Source of the DNA: an uncultured Acidobacteriota bacterium
Lineage (GTDB): Bacteria; Acidobacteriota; Blastocatellia; Pyrinomonadales; Pyrinomonadaceae
Reading direction: 5' to 3'
NCBI GenBank assembly: GCA_937859595.1
Contig: CALMAH010000012.1
Coordinates: forward strand, 1 to 64,000
DNA length: 64,000 nt
Shown here: positions 16,836-25,664 of the stretch, piece by piece
How positions within the stretch are numbered: the first letter of the stretch is position 1
Layout: every line of letters begins with the position of its first letter
Program-made: the position numbers and the translations under genes
The notes under the pieces: model-generated
What the model was told of the DNA's origin: nothing
The model's input: the letters and a program-made list of their open reading frames with translations, nothing else
Databases searched by the model: none

Positions 16836-18602
16836 GTGGAGATGTGGGACGAAAAGAACAACAGAGTGCGACTTCTGATCATTGACGACGAGCCATCGGT
16901 CGGAAACATTCTCTTTGAAGTATTTTGCGACCGGTACGATTGTATCGTTGCGCGATCAGGCACGGAGGCAATGGAGAAGCTAGGTCAGATGTCTTTCGAT
17001 ATTGTGCTGAGCGATATCGATCTGGGCGATATGAATGGTATCGACCTCGTGCCGCTGATCCTCGACACGTCTCCTGATGCATCGGTTCTTATGATCTCGG
17101 GGAACCAGACCATAGACCATGCGATCGAGGCGATGAGGTCAGGAGCCTTCGACTATATCAAAAAACCGTTCGATATCGATATGGTCGAGATCGCGGTCCA
17201 GAAAGCCCACGATCACCATCAGCTCCGGATCGCCAAGCGCAGGCACGAAACAGAGTTGGAAAGGCTTGTCCAGGAGAGGACCGACCAGCTCCAGTTTCTC
17301 TCATATCATGATGCGGTAACCGGCCTCCCAAATCGCATGCTCCTAAACGACCGTCTTGCCCAGGCTCTGATCTCTGAAAGACGCGGCGGTGGAGTTGGCC
17401 TGATCTATGTTGCCCTCGACAAGCTGAAGAAAGTGCAGGACACACTTGGACATACCGTTACGAACACGATATTGAAGACCACCGCCGAACGCCTGGAGAC
17501 GGTGTTCGGCGACCACGCAACTATCTCTAGGATCGACAGTGACGAATTTGCGCTGCTATTGCCGAAGTTGCGATCGGAGCAGGACGTTATCAAGGCTGTG
17601 AGTTCGATCAGCGAGAACATCAGAGATCCGTTCATCATTGGCGAACACGAACTGTATCTCACGGCTAGCATTGGAGTTAGCATGTTTCCTTCGGACGGAC
17701 GAGACCCGGAGACCCTGTCGAAGAAATCGGGTGCCGCACTCCTTAGAGCGCGGGAAAACGGCGGTGATAACTGGCAGTATTACACTCCGGGCATGAACAG
17801 CTCGGCCATGAAGCGATTTGCGATAGAAGGCGGAATTCGCAGAGCCCTCGAACGGGATGAGTTCACCGTTCTTTACCAACCAAAGGTCAATGCTGCTAAT
17901 GGAAAAATAACGGGAGTCGAAGCACTTGTTCGATGGGAGCACCCTGAACTTGGTTTTCTCCAGCCTGACGAGTTCATACCAGCAGCGGAGGATTCCGGAA
18001 GTGTGGTTCCATTGGGCGCGTGGGTCCTTAGGAAGGCATGTTCGGATGTAAGAGACCTCAATGATCTCGGAATTCCGATCGGTGTTGCGGTGAATTTTTC
18101 ACTTAAGCAGCTCCAATCTGCCGGAGTCGTGGACGAGATCATGGAAATATTGTCCGACACCGGCCTTGACGCAACGCTCCTCAATCTAGAGATAACGGAA
18201 AGTTCGATAATGAATGACCTTGAATCAGCGATCGAGACCCTTGGGGCATTGAAAGCGCTGGGCGTATCGATCTCGCTTGATGACTTTGGAACCGGATACT
18301 CATCATTCGGCCATTTGAAACGTCTTCCGATCGACGTTTTGAAGATCGATAAGTCGTTCGTTCAAGACGTTACCTCTGACGCCGACGGGGCGGCGCTTGT
18401 AATGGCAATGATCTCCTTAGCCCAAAATCTTCGATTGAAGGTGGTCGCTGAAGGCGTCGAAACAAAGGAGCAGCTTAGCTTCCTGAACCTCTTAAGGTGT
18501 GACGAGTACCAAGGATACTTTTTTAGCCAACCCGTAGATGTAGATAGTCTGAAGAACCTGATCGCACTAAACTCGAAAAATGGCACATCGTTGGGTAAAT
18601 AA
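16836..18602 (+). CDS. Response regulator with degenerate GGDEF and intact EAL domain
   Basis: 588 residues: REC (about 12-125, phosphoacceptor D60), a short coiled linker, GGDEF (about 152-315) and EAL (about 328-580). The GGDEF active site reads DSDEF (234-238), so cyclase activity is doubtful. The EAL domain keeps EALVRW (362-367), E452 in the LEITES motif, DDFGTGYSS (482-490) and EGVE (539-542), as expected for a c-di-GMP phosphodiesterase. The start is uncertain: GTG 16836 or ATG 16842, and no clear ribosome-binding site. It has its own sigma-54 promoter and precedes the candidate sRNA. It probably lowers c-di-GMP in response to phosphorylation. Confidence 0.92.
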   Translation: MEMWDEKNNRVRLLIIDDEPSVGNILFEVFCDRYDCIVARSGTEAMEKLGQMSFDIVLSDIDLGDMNGIDLVPLILDTSPDASVLMISGNQTIDHAIEAMRSGAFDYIKKPFDIDMVEIAVQKAHDHHQLRIAKRRHETELERLVQERTDQLQFLSYHDAVTGLPNRMLLNDRLAQALISERRGGGVGLIYVALDKLKKVQDTLGHTVTNTILKTTAERLETVFGDHATISRIDSDEFALLLPKLRSEQDVIKAVSSISENIRDPFIIGEHELYLTASIGVSMFPSDGRDPETLSKKSGAALLRARENGGDNWQYYTPGMNSSAMKRFAIEGGIRRALERDEFTVLYQPKVNAANGKITGVEALVRWEHPELGFLQPDEFIPAAEDSGSVVPLGAWVLRKACSDVRDLNDLGIPIGVAVNFSLKQLQSAGVVDEIMEILSDTGLDATLLNLEITESSIMNDLESAIETLGALKALGVSISLDDFGTGYSSFGHLKRLPIDVLKIDKSFVQDVTSDADGAALVMAMISLAQNLRLKVVAEGVETKEQLSFLNLLRCDEYQGYFFSQPVDVDSLKNLIALNSKNGTSLGK

Positions 18603-18684
18603 TCCCCAGATGTCCATGTTTCCGGTCGGATTTTCCTCCCCTTTTCCGCTTTTGAAAGGTTGAATGTAGATCTCGGCAGGTCAG

Positions 18685-18699
18685 GTTGCAGCTTGCAAC
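18685..18699. promoter_or_regulatory. Dyad GTTGCA-GCT-TGCAAC, candidate activator site
   Basis: A perfect 6+3+6 palindrome lying about 55-70 bp upstream of the -24 element at 18754. The position suits an upstream activating sequence for a sigma-54 enhancer-binding protein, and one is encoded 2 kb away. The assignment is inference. Confidence 0.4.
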
Positions 18700-18753
18700 T
18701 GTAAGTCCTATTTATTCAATGGCATAGCTAAACATTCTCGAGTTGCCTGAGTT

Positions 18754-18769
18754 TGGCACAGGCATTGCA
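18754..18769 (+). promoter_or_regulatory. Sigma-54 promoter of the candidate small RNA
   Basis: TGGCAC-AGGCA-TTGCA is a perfect -24/-12 element. The start site should be near 18780, two bases before the first hairpin of the downstream RNA. Confidence 0.85.
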
Positions 18770-18779
18770 CTAATATACG

Positions 18780-19113
18780 GCGGATACAGCCTCCCACGTA
18801 TCCAGAGCGAAACCCGCGAGACATCGCAGTTTTGCGACCGGCAAAGGCATTTACCTCTCCCACGGTTAATGCCGGCCAGGTGGAAGCGGTTACATAAACT
18901 CAGCCTTTTTTTCCTCTCACATGTTGGCTGATCTCCCACGACTCTTCCTACCGACTCATTTCGAACCGTTGGGATCAGACAGATGCTCTCCCTCCCATGC
19001 TGCGAAGTGAACTTCTTTAGTGATCAGGATGTAAGGTGCCGAGACGATTACATCCATCTACATCGATACTCCTCCTCTACTTAAGAATGCTGCTCCCACA
19101 GCATTCTTTTTTT
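18780..19113 (+). ncRNA. Candidate sigma-54-dependent sRNA with repeated anti-Shine-Dalgarno loops
   Basis: No credible gene lies between 18603 and 19181, yet the stretch has a perfect sigma-54 promoter at one end and a strong terminator at the other. The roughly 330-nt product would fold into a row of hairpins. Stem 18782-18787/18798-18803 has CTCCCAC (18791-18797) in its loop. Stem 18846-18855/18864-18873 has the loop TCTCCCAC. Stem 18901-18905/18926-18930 has CCTCTCAC. Stem 18980-18985/18996-19002 has CTCTCCCTCC. The terminator loop is CTCCCA. A further CTCCCAC is at 18933-18939, unpaired CTCCTCCTC is at 19069-19077, and stem 19027-19034/19048-19055 has a different loop. Repeated C-rich loops are typical of sRNAs that bind ribosome-binding sites. 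I do not recognise the family. Confidence 0.7.
19083..19113 (+). terminator. Terminator of the candidate sRNA
   Basis: AAGAATGCTG-CTCCCA-CAGCATTCTT is a perfect 10-bp stem followed by a run of T. The loop repeats the CTCCCA motif found in the upstream hairpins. Confidence 0.9.
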
Positions 19114-19120
19114 CTTCAAA

Positions 19121-19156
19121 TCAAAAGCCTTCCCGAACTTCGAAGTCCGGGAAGGC
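19121..19156 (-). terminator. Terminator of the REC-domain gene
   Basis: On the minus strand GCCTTCCCG and CGGGAAGGC pair around a self-complementary core (ACTTCGAAGT), followed by TTTTGATTTG. It lies 25 bp past the stop at 19182. Confidence 0.8.
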
Positions 19157-19181
19157 AAGATGAAAGCGGAATCGTCCTTTA

Positions 19182-19904
19182 TTACATCACAAACTCAAAG
19201 TTCTTCGTCCTCTGATCAGGTGTTATGGGTACATTCGCACTCATTCTGACCGGGCTAAGGGTATTTTCAAGGCCTTTTTCCGTCTCGATGCTGTCGAGAG
19301 CCTTGGTCTGCTCGTCGAGGAGATCTGCGAGCGAGGCAATGACGCTGGCCTCGGTCGATCCCGAAAGGCTCGGGATCGCAACCGTTGTGTCGAGCGAGAA
19401 TCCATGGGAAGTACCGTCGAAACGTTCCTGGCGCATTACGCTGCGAAATATCTCAGCTATCTGCGTTTGGCGGGACCTTAGTATCTGAAACTTGATATGC
19501 TGCTCAAGTTCCTGCTTCTTTCGGGCAACCAACCAATCGATCTTTGCGGCAATTATCTCCACGCTGCTGGTCTCCGGCAGACAATCGTCAGCACCACAGC
19601 TCAATGCAGCTGCAATTGATTCTCTGTTGTGGAACGACTTCGTGAAGAATATGAAACCGGCGTCAGAAGTCTTAAGGTCTGCCTTCAATTCTCTGCAGAC
19701 GTTCAACCCCTTCAGGTCGTATAACCCCAGATCACAAAGTATCGCGTCCGGGCGCTCTATCTTTGCGGCCCTTATGCCGGCAGCGCCGCCAAGTGCAAAC
19801 ATCACCTCATATCCATGCTCGTCCAATCTTTTTGCGATATCGCCAACCTTTTCAAAATTATCCCCGATAAATAGTATTTTGGATCTTTGTTTGTTGTACA
19901 TCAT
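19182..19904 (-). CDS. REC-domain regulator with C-terminal extension
   Basis: About 240 residues beginning MMYNKQRSKILFIGD. The REC domain (about 8-125) has the acceptor Asp in AILCDLGLYD and the switch Thr/Lys in FFTKSF. The second half has a coiled helix (KKQELEQHIKFQILRSRQTQ) followed by a poorly conserved tail with no DNA-binding domain. The open frame extends to 20054, but a sigma-54 promoter at 19981-19996 lies inside that extension, so the start is placed at 19904 (or 19901). Output is unknown; it could be a protein-binding or phosphate-relay partner of the nearby kinases. Confidence 0.82.
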   Translation of the reverse strand: MMYNKQRSKILFIGDNFEKVGDIAKRLDEHGYEVMFALGGAAGIRAAKIERPDAILCDLGLYDLKGLNVCRELKADLKTSDAGFIFFTKSFHNRESIAAALSCGADDCLPETSSVEIIAAKIDWLVARKKQELEQHIKFQILRSRQTQIAEIFRSVMRQERFDGTSHGFSLDTTVAIPSLSGSTEASVIASLADLLDEQTKALDSIETEKGLENTLSPVRMSANVPITPDQRTKNFEFVM

Positions 19905-19980
19905 TTGTTCGCAACCGGAACTAGGGTTTTGATCTGCTCCCCAGTGGAAGAAGAATTGGTCCGGTGCTAACTTTCTCCAC

Positions 19981-19996
19981 AGCAAATGATGTGCCG
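19981..19996 (-). promoter_or_regulatory. Sigma-54 promoter of the REC-domain gene
   Basis: Read on the minus strand: CGGCAC-ATCAT-TTGCT, one mismatch from the -24 consensus, perfect at -12 and correctly spaced. The start site should be near 19970, about 65 nt before the ATG at 19904. Confidence 0.7.
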
Positions 19997-20134
19997 AAGG
20001 TGCCAACCCCCTGTACACAGGGTTTGTCCATTGATTTGGCCTGTAAAGTTTCATAAAATGCCGAGCGGAGGGTGGATCTTGCCGGGAGCTTTGCGGCAGA
20101 ATGGGAGTTTTTCCTACCTTTGACGATGAGTCAA

Positions 20135-21517
20135 CTAGGAGTCGGTGGGCCGACCAACGAGCCTGGCAAGTGTTTTTCGGTCTATCTGCAATATTCTGGC
20201 GGCGGCCTGCTTATTTCCGCCCGTACTCTCCAATACCTTGCGGGCGTACGCACTTTGCATTTCACTCATGGTCACAAACGTCTCCTCACCGGACTGCTGT
20301 CCGGGAACAGCCGCCTCGGCCCGTCCGGTCTCTTCGCTTTTGTTTAGCACCCGGATGGGAAGATGGTCCATATAGATTATGTCGTCGGCGAACGAGATCG
20401 CATGCAGAACTGCATTTTCCAACTCGCGGACATTTCCGGGCCATGAATATGATTGCAATGCACGCATTGCGGAATTCGAAAACCGAACCGGAGGTGCACC
20501 GCCTCTATCTACCTGCCGGGCAAAGTGATCGGCAAGTAAAGGAATGTCCTCAAGCCGCTCTCGTAGAGGCGGAAGATGAATGGTCACGGCGTTCAAACGG
20601 TACATCAGGTCTTTTCGGAAACGTCCTTCAGCGACCTCCGCTTCAATGTCGCGATTGGTTGCGGCGATCACACGTGCATTCACCCTTTGGGTCTTGTTCG
20701 AGCCCACACGCCTAATTTCGCCCTGCTGAAGCGTACGAAGGAGTTTTACCTGGAAGAGCGGATCTGTTTCTGTAATCTCATCGAGGAAAATTGTGCCCCC
20801 GTCGGCCTGTTCCCAAAGGCCTACGCGGTCAGTATTCGCTCCGGTAAACGATCCTTTCAGATGTCCGAAAAGTTCAGATTCGATCAGATCCAAGGGTATC
20901 GCACCGCAATTTACCGCGACGAACGCCTTATCTGCTCGCGGGCTCCGGCTGTGTATGGCGGAGGCGACGATCTCTTTCCCCGTGCCGGACTCTCCGGTGA
21001 TCAAAACAGGGAGATCGGTCCCCGCCACACGGCCTACCATTTTCAAACACTCGACAAATCTTGGACTTCGTCCTATCAGCGGTATGTCAGACACATATCC
21101 GGGTTTTGGATCTTGTGCCGAGCTACCTGAGCGATGGGTACGCAGCGCCAGTTGATCTTTGACAACATTCGAGATGTTAACGATGTCATCAACGGTGAAC
21201 GGCTTTACAAGGTAGTCAAATGCGCCGATCGCCGTTGCATCAAGGGCACCGGCAGCAGACCCCTGGCCGGTCATAAGAACAAATCTCGCGTTGGGTTGAA
21301 CTTCGGCAAACCGTTTCAGTACTTCATAGCCATCTGTGTCGCCCATGACAACGTCACAGAACACCATTGAGAACTGATATTGGGCCATTTGCGAGATCGC
21401 CTCTTCAGCGGATGTGGACCGGATCACCATCCAACCCTCATTCATGAGAATGCTTGCTACGAGTTCCCGTACCTGAGGTTCATCATCGACGACTAATGCG
21501 AGAGTGGGATCAGCCAT
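20135..21517 (-). CDS. NtrC-family sigma-54 activator (REC-AAA+-HTH)
   Basis: 460 residues from MADPTLALVVDDE. The REC domain (1-120) has acceptor D55. The AAA+ domain (145-385) has Walker A GESGTGKE (175-182), the sigma-54 contact loop GSFTGA (222-227, Ser replacing the usual Ala) and Walker B GTIFLDEI (241-248). The Fis-type HTH spans about 430-455 (STGGNKQAAARILQIDRKTL). Phosphorylation would drive open-complex formation at sigma-54 promoters. Three such promoters lie within 5 kb, and sensor kinases lie divergently upstream, so this is the likely local activator. The frame continues upstream to 21553 but the family starts at the chosen ATG. No clear ribosome-binding site is visible. Confidence 0.93.
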   Translation of the reverse strand: MADPTLALVVDDEPQVRELVASILMNEGWMVIRSTSAEEAISQMAQYQFSMVFCDVVMGDTDGYEVLKRFAEVQPNARFVLMTGQGSAAGALDATAIGAFDYLVKPFTVDDIVNISNVVKDQLALRTHRSGSSAQDPKPGYVSDIPLIGRSPRFVECLKMVGRVAGTDLPVLITGESGTGKEIVASAIHSRSPRADKAFVAVNCGAIPLDLIESELFGHLKGSFTGANTDRVGLWEQADGGTIFLDEITETDPLFQVKLLRTLQQGEIRRVGSNKTQRVNARVIAATNRDIEAEVAEGRFRKDLMYRLNAVTIHLPPLRERLEDIPLLADHFARQVDRGGAPPVRFSNSAMRALQSYSWPGNVRELENAVLHAISFADDIIYMDHLPIRVLNKSEETGRAEAAVPGQQSGEETFVTMSEMQSAYARKVLESTGGNKQAAARILQIDRKTLARLVGRPTDS

Positions 21518-22078
21518 TTGCGAATAATACACGAACTTTGCCGACGGAGGCAACTTACTTCCGAGATAGAAACACTGCGAAAAAGGTATTGACTAATCCA
21601 AATTTAAGTTTAGAATACACGTAGCATTTTTTTGCGGCCAGACTATAGTAAATAGGGTTATTCGTGGAGTGATGTGTTTCCCGCAACTCAGTTGCTCATC
21701 GTATACGGAAATTTGGATCCTGTCTGATCGCTTTCCTTGGTTTCCTGCGAATCAAGGGTCATTGCTTGGTCCTAAGTGACTTGCAAGCTTCGTTGCCTTC
21801 CAAAAATGCTTCCACGATAACCGATCTACGGGACGACCGCACTGTCCCGCCTTATTTCCTTTTGATCATTTGATGTGGTGGATCACTGATCGCCACTTCA
21901 TTTCCTGTTCCTGATCTGGTATGAGGTTTTCCCACACCAGAGCGATTCAGAATCGAGGGCGACCACAAGGCCCTGCCCTAGCAGTGCGGGTTATTTGTGT
22001 CACTACGCGAAGAGCCGAAATCGTTGGATCTGAGCCTGTCTTTGTTCCCTGCTTGTTCGGTATCGGAGGTGTTCCGAC
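21518..22078. other. Intergenic region between activator and sensor kinase, structured leader
   Basis: 561 bp without a gene. It contains a good sigma-70 promoter at 21589-21616 on the plus strand and then about 455 bp before the kinase start. The transcribed part contains several small dyads: CGGGAC-N9-GTCCCG near 21833, CTGGT-N15-ACCAG near 21916 with a TTTTCCCAC loop, and AGGGC-N8-GGCCCT near 21957. It may be a long regulatory leader or a second small RNA. No terminator was found. Confidence 0.45.
21589..21616 (+). promoter_or_regulatory. Sigma-70-type promoter
   Basis: TTGACT, 16 bp, TAGAAT. It faces the sensor kinase operon but lies 460 bp upstream of its start, so the transcript would have a long leader. 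Confidence 0.55.
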
Positions 22079-25000
22079 ATGAAGACACCGTTTTTGTACA
22101 GGCCGACGAATTATCTCGATAGACTGCCCGAACTGTTCGGGGCCATTGCGATCGCGGCGGGTATCGCAGTGCTATTGGTTTGGATCTACGATCAATGGCT
22201 GCTTATGGTGCCGGTGGTGGGATCTCGTGCGATGGAGCCGTCGGCGGCCGTCGCCTTTGTTTTGCTGGGGGTGAATTTTGTTCTTGTCCGGGGCGAGCGC
22301 TCGGCTTGGGGCAGAACCGCATTCGTTGTGGTCTCCTGCGTGAACGTTGCCGTCGCTCTGGCTATTCTGCTTCGTTACACAACCGGTTTTGGGATCGAGC
22401 TGAACGCTGCGCTTTTTCCAGAGAAGGTTATCCGGGAGTTTGGTCCCGCCGATGTATATACTTCGCCGCAGACCGCCCTACTCTTTTTTCTTGTCGGCGC
22501 CTCTCTTCTTCTTCTCCGTTTTCGGATCAAGCCGATCGCCTGGACGAGTCAGCTTTTGGGATCGGCCGCTTTAATAGTGTCGCTTGCTTTGGCGATAAGC
22601 GACCTTTTCAAATTAACGATCACAGACCTCGGACAAAATAACACTCGGACCCCTTTTGCCAGTGCTGCCTTGTTCGCGATCTTGTCCTTCGGCGCGTTGT
22701 TGGCACATCGGGAAAATGGGATGCTGAGCATCTTCTGGAGTGAATCGGCCGGCGGTGAACTCACGAGAAGGATATTGCCGTTTGTCGTACTTTTTCCGAT
22801 CTTGGTGGGCTGGCTGCGTCTCGTCGGCGAGTGGCGTGGATTCTATTCTTCGGAATTCGGTGTCGTGATATTTACTGCGGCAACGATATTCGGATTTTCG
22901 TTCACAGTCTGGCTTACTGCCCGATCGCTAGATAGATCGGACCTCGAACGCCGCCAGGCATAGTCTGAACTGGCAGAATCTTCACAGGAATTAAAGAACA
23001 TCAAACATGCCCTCGACGCTTCGTCAATTGTCGCGGTTACAGACCAGACCGGCTCGATAATTCTTGCTAACGATAAATTCTGTCAAATCTCGGGCTACAG
23101 CCGAGAAGAACTCATCGGCCGGGACCATCGTCTCATAAACAGCGGTCACCACCCGAAGGATTTCATCAAGGATCTGTGGAGGACGATCGGCCGCGGAGAG
23201 GTGTGGCACGGGGAGATCAAGAATCGTGCGAAGAACGGAACTTACTACTGGGTGGACACAACAATAGTTCCCTTTATCAACAGAAACGGGAAGCCTTACC
23301 AATACGTCGCGATCAGAAACGACATTACTTCGCGAAAGAAATATGAAGAGAGCATAATTCGCGAAAAGAAGTTCAACGCCGATATATTGAGCGCACTTCC
23401 CGGTATCTTCTATTTGTTTAACGAACACGGCCGGTTCCTTCGCTGGAATGAGAACTTTGAGAACGTTTCCGGATATAGTGCTCTGGAAATATCCAAAATG
23501 TCGCCAACGGATTTTTTCAGGAGCAGCGAGAGGGATTACATCCGTTCACGTATCCAGCGCGTACTCGACGACGGCGAATCTGATGCCGAGGCCGACTTCC
23601 TGACCAAGGATGGGAACGGTATTCCTTATTATTTTACCGGCAAGCGAGTCGAATTGGACGGAGAGATATGCGTCACGGGCATGGGGATCGATGTTACGCA
23701 GAGGAAAGCGGCCGTGGACGCACTAAAAGATTCGGAAGAGCGATACCGGATGCTGTTTGAGAACAACCCGTATCCGATGTGGGTCTATGACACTCAAACA
23801 CTTGAATTTTTGGATGTTAACTCCGCGGCGATCAGAAAGTACGGGTACAGAGAAGACGAGTTTCTCTCGATGAAGATCACCGATATTCGACCGGCCGAGG
23901 ATATCGAAATATTGACGAGAAACGTCAAGAATACTACATCCGCGCTTTCGCACGCCGGAATATGGCAACATAGGCTCAAGAATGAATCGATAATCCTCGC
24001 CGAAATAAGTTCCCACGAACTCACGTTCGATGGCCGAGATGCCCGCCTCGTGCTTGCGCACGACGTGACCGAAAGGGAGAAAGCCGCCGAAATGGTCAGA
24101 GAAAGCGAGGATCGATTAAGGACGATGTTCGACATCGCATCGGTCGGCATTGTCCAAATCGATGCAAGAGACGGCCGATTGATCCTGTTCAACCAAAAAT
24201 ACTGTGAGATCACAGGATATTCGTCCGAGGAATTGAAGGGCGTTGACGTCTTCGACATCACACATGGAGACGACCGTGAGAATGACAGGGAGATGTTTCG
24301 CCGGGCGGAACGTGGTGATACGCCATTATATATAAATGAGAAAAGATATGTCCGTAAAGACGGCGAGATCAGATGGGTAAGGGTGAACGCAAGTTTCATT
24401 CGCGACGGGGCCGGAAACGCTTTGAGAACGATGGCGGTGGTCGAGGACGTCACCGAGCGAAAGCTCGCCGAAAAAGCCATTAAGGAACTGAACGAGACCC
24501 TCGAACAGCGGATTCGCGAACGGACGATCGAGCTGGAGGCGGTAAATCGCGAACTTGAGGCATTCTCCTATTCGGTCTCTCACGACTTGCGTGCCCCGCT
24601 TAGGTCGATCGACGGTTTCAGCCAGGCGATCCTCGAAGACTGCTATGGCGATCTTGACGAAACCGGCAGAGATCATCTTGAAAGGATCAGGACAGCGAGT
24701 CGGCGAATGGGCCGCTTGATCGACGACCTTCTCAAGCTTGCCCGGGTAACCCGTTCGGAGGTTCGAAGAGAACTCGTCGACCTCTCGAAGCTGGCTGAGG
24801 ACATTGTCCGCGCGTTTCGTGAGCAGGAACCCGACCGCGAGGTCACAGTGGCTATAGACACTGATCTCAACGAGAAATGCGACGAGCGATTGGTGCAGAT
24901 CGCACTGGAGAATCTGATCGGCAACGCCTGGAAGTTCACGTCGAAACGCCCGGAAGCTGCGATCCGTTTCGGCGTCGTCCAGAATGGCCATAAAAAAGAG

Positions 25001-25210
25001 TATTTCGTCGGCGATAATGGAGCAGGTTTTGACATGGCATATGCCGATAAGTTGTTTGGTGCCTTTCAACGATTGCATCGTGCGGACGAATTTGAAGGGA
25101 CCGGAATTGGACTGGCTACGGTTCAACGCATAGTGCGACTTCATGGCGGACAGATACGTGCGGAAAGCGAACCGGATGTGGGAACGACCTTCTATTTTTC
25201 ACTTTCTTAA
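22079..25210 (+). pseudogene. Multi-PAS sensor histidine kinase interrupted by one amber codon
   Basis: The frame from ATG 22079 (GGAGG 9 nt upstream) encodes an N-terminal membrane sensor of about eight helices. It stops at TAG 22961-22963, then continues in the same frame without any stop to 25210. The sequence right after the stop ([20 protein letters not shown]) is the normal linker into the first PAS domain, so this is one gene of about 1043 codons. Downstream are four PAS/PAC units, a HisKA domain with phospho-His at about residue 835 ([18 protein letters not shown]) and a HATPase_c domain ([17 protein letters not shown]-like GTGIGLATV). The TAG may be a real null mutation, read through, or a sequencing error. 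Without readthrough only the membrane part is made; the next start (GTG 23201) would truncate the first PAS. Confidence 0.85.
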
Positions 25211-25223
25211 GGGATAGGTATAA

Positions 25224-25664
25224 ATGGCAGACAAAACGATCCTCTTGGTTGAAGACAATCCTGATGATGTAACTCTTACGATCAGGGCATTTGAGAAAAA
25301 TAACGTCGCGAATGAGGTTCAAGTGGCCCGAGACGGTGTTGAGGCTCTTGACTTTCTGTTCTCCAGGGGGAGTTTTGAGGGCGCGGAAAATCCGCTTCCG
25401 CATCTGATCCTTCTTGATCTAAAGCTGCCTCGTGTCAACGGACTCGAGGTGCTTAGAGAGATCCGGTCAAATAAACGAACGCGATATATTCCGGTCGTGG
25501 TTCTAACCTCGTCATCCGAAGAAGAAGATCTGGTGCGGAGCTACGATCTGGGAGCAAATAGTTATGTGCAAAAACCGGTAGATTTCAATGAGTTCATTGA
25601 GGCCACCAGGCAGCTTGGACTTTTCTGGCTCGTATTGAACCGGACACCTCCGGTTGATCGATGA
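25224..25664 (+). CDS. Single-domain response regulator, Rcp1-like
   Basis: 146 residues forming one REC domain: acidic pocket EDNPDD at the N-terminus, acceptor Asp in [14 protein letters not shown], Thr in [13 protein letters not shown] and Lys in [10 protein letters not shown]. It is of the Rcp1/CheY type that usually pairs with PAS or phytochrome-like kinases and has no output domain. It is 13 bp behind the interrupted kinase, and its stop overlaps the start of the hybrid kinase by 4 bp (ATGA), so the three form one operon. It may carry phosphate between the kinases. Confidence 0.93.
   Translation: MADKTILLVEDNPDDVTLTIRAFEKNNVANEVQVARDGVEALDFLFSRGSFEGAENPLPHLILLDLKLPRVNGLEVLREIRSNKRTRYIPVVVLTSSSEEEDLVRSYDLGANSYVQKPVDFNEFIEATRQLGLFWLVLNRTPPVDR

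Noticed and set aside
18743..18931. 62-codon frame within the sRNA region
   Set aside because: Its start lies upstream of the predicted transcription start and the product has no protein-like features.
21790..21810. Possible minus-strand sigma-54 promoter ahead of the activator gene (TGCAAGCTTCGTTGCC)
   Set aside because: Spacing between GC and GG is 11 instead of 10 and the -24 part is poor.
22961..22963. Idea that TAG is recoded as an amino acid in this genome
   Set aside because: TAG is used as a normal stop elsewhere in the window, for example at 9313-9315 and at the adaptor gene end (51527).
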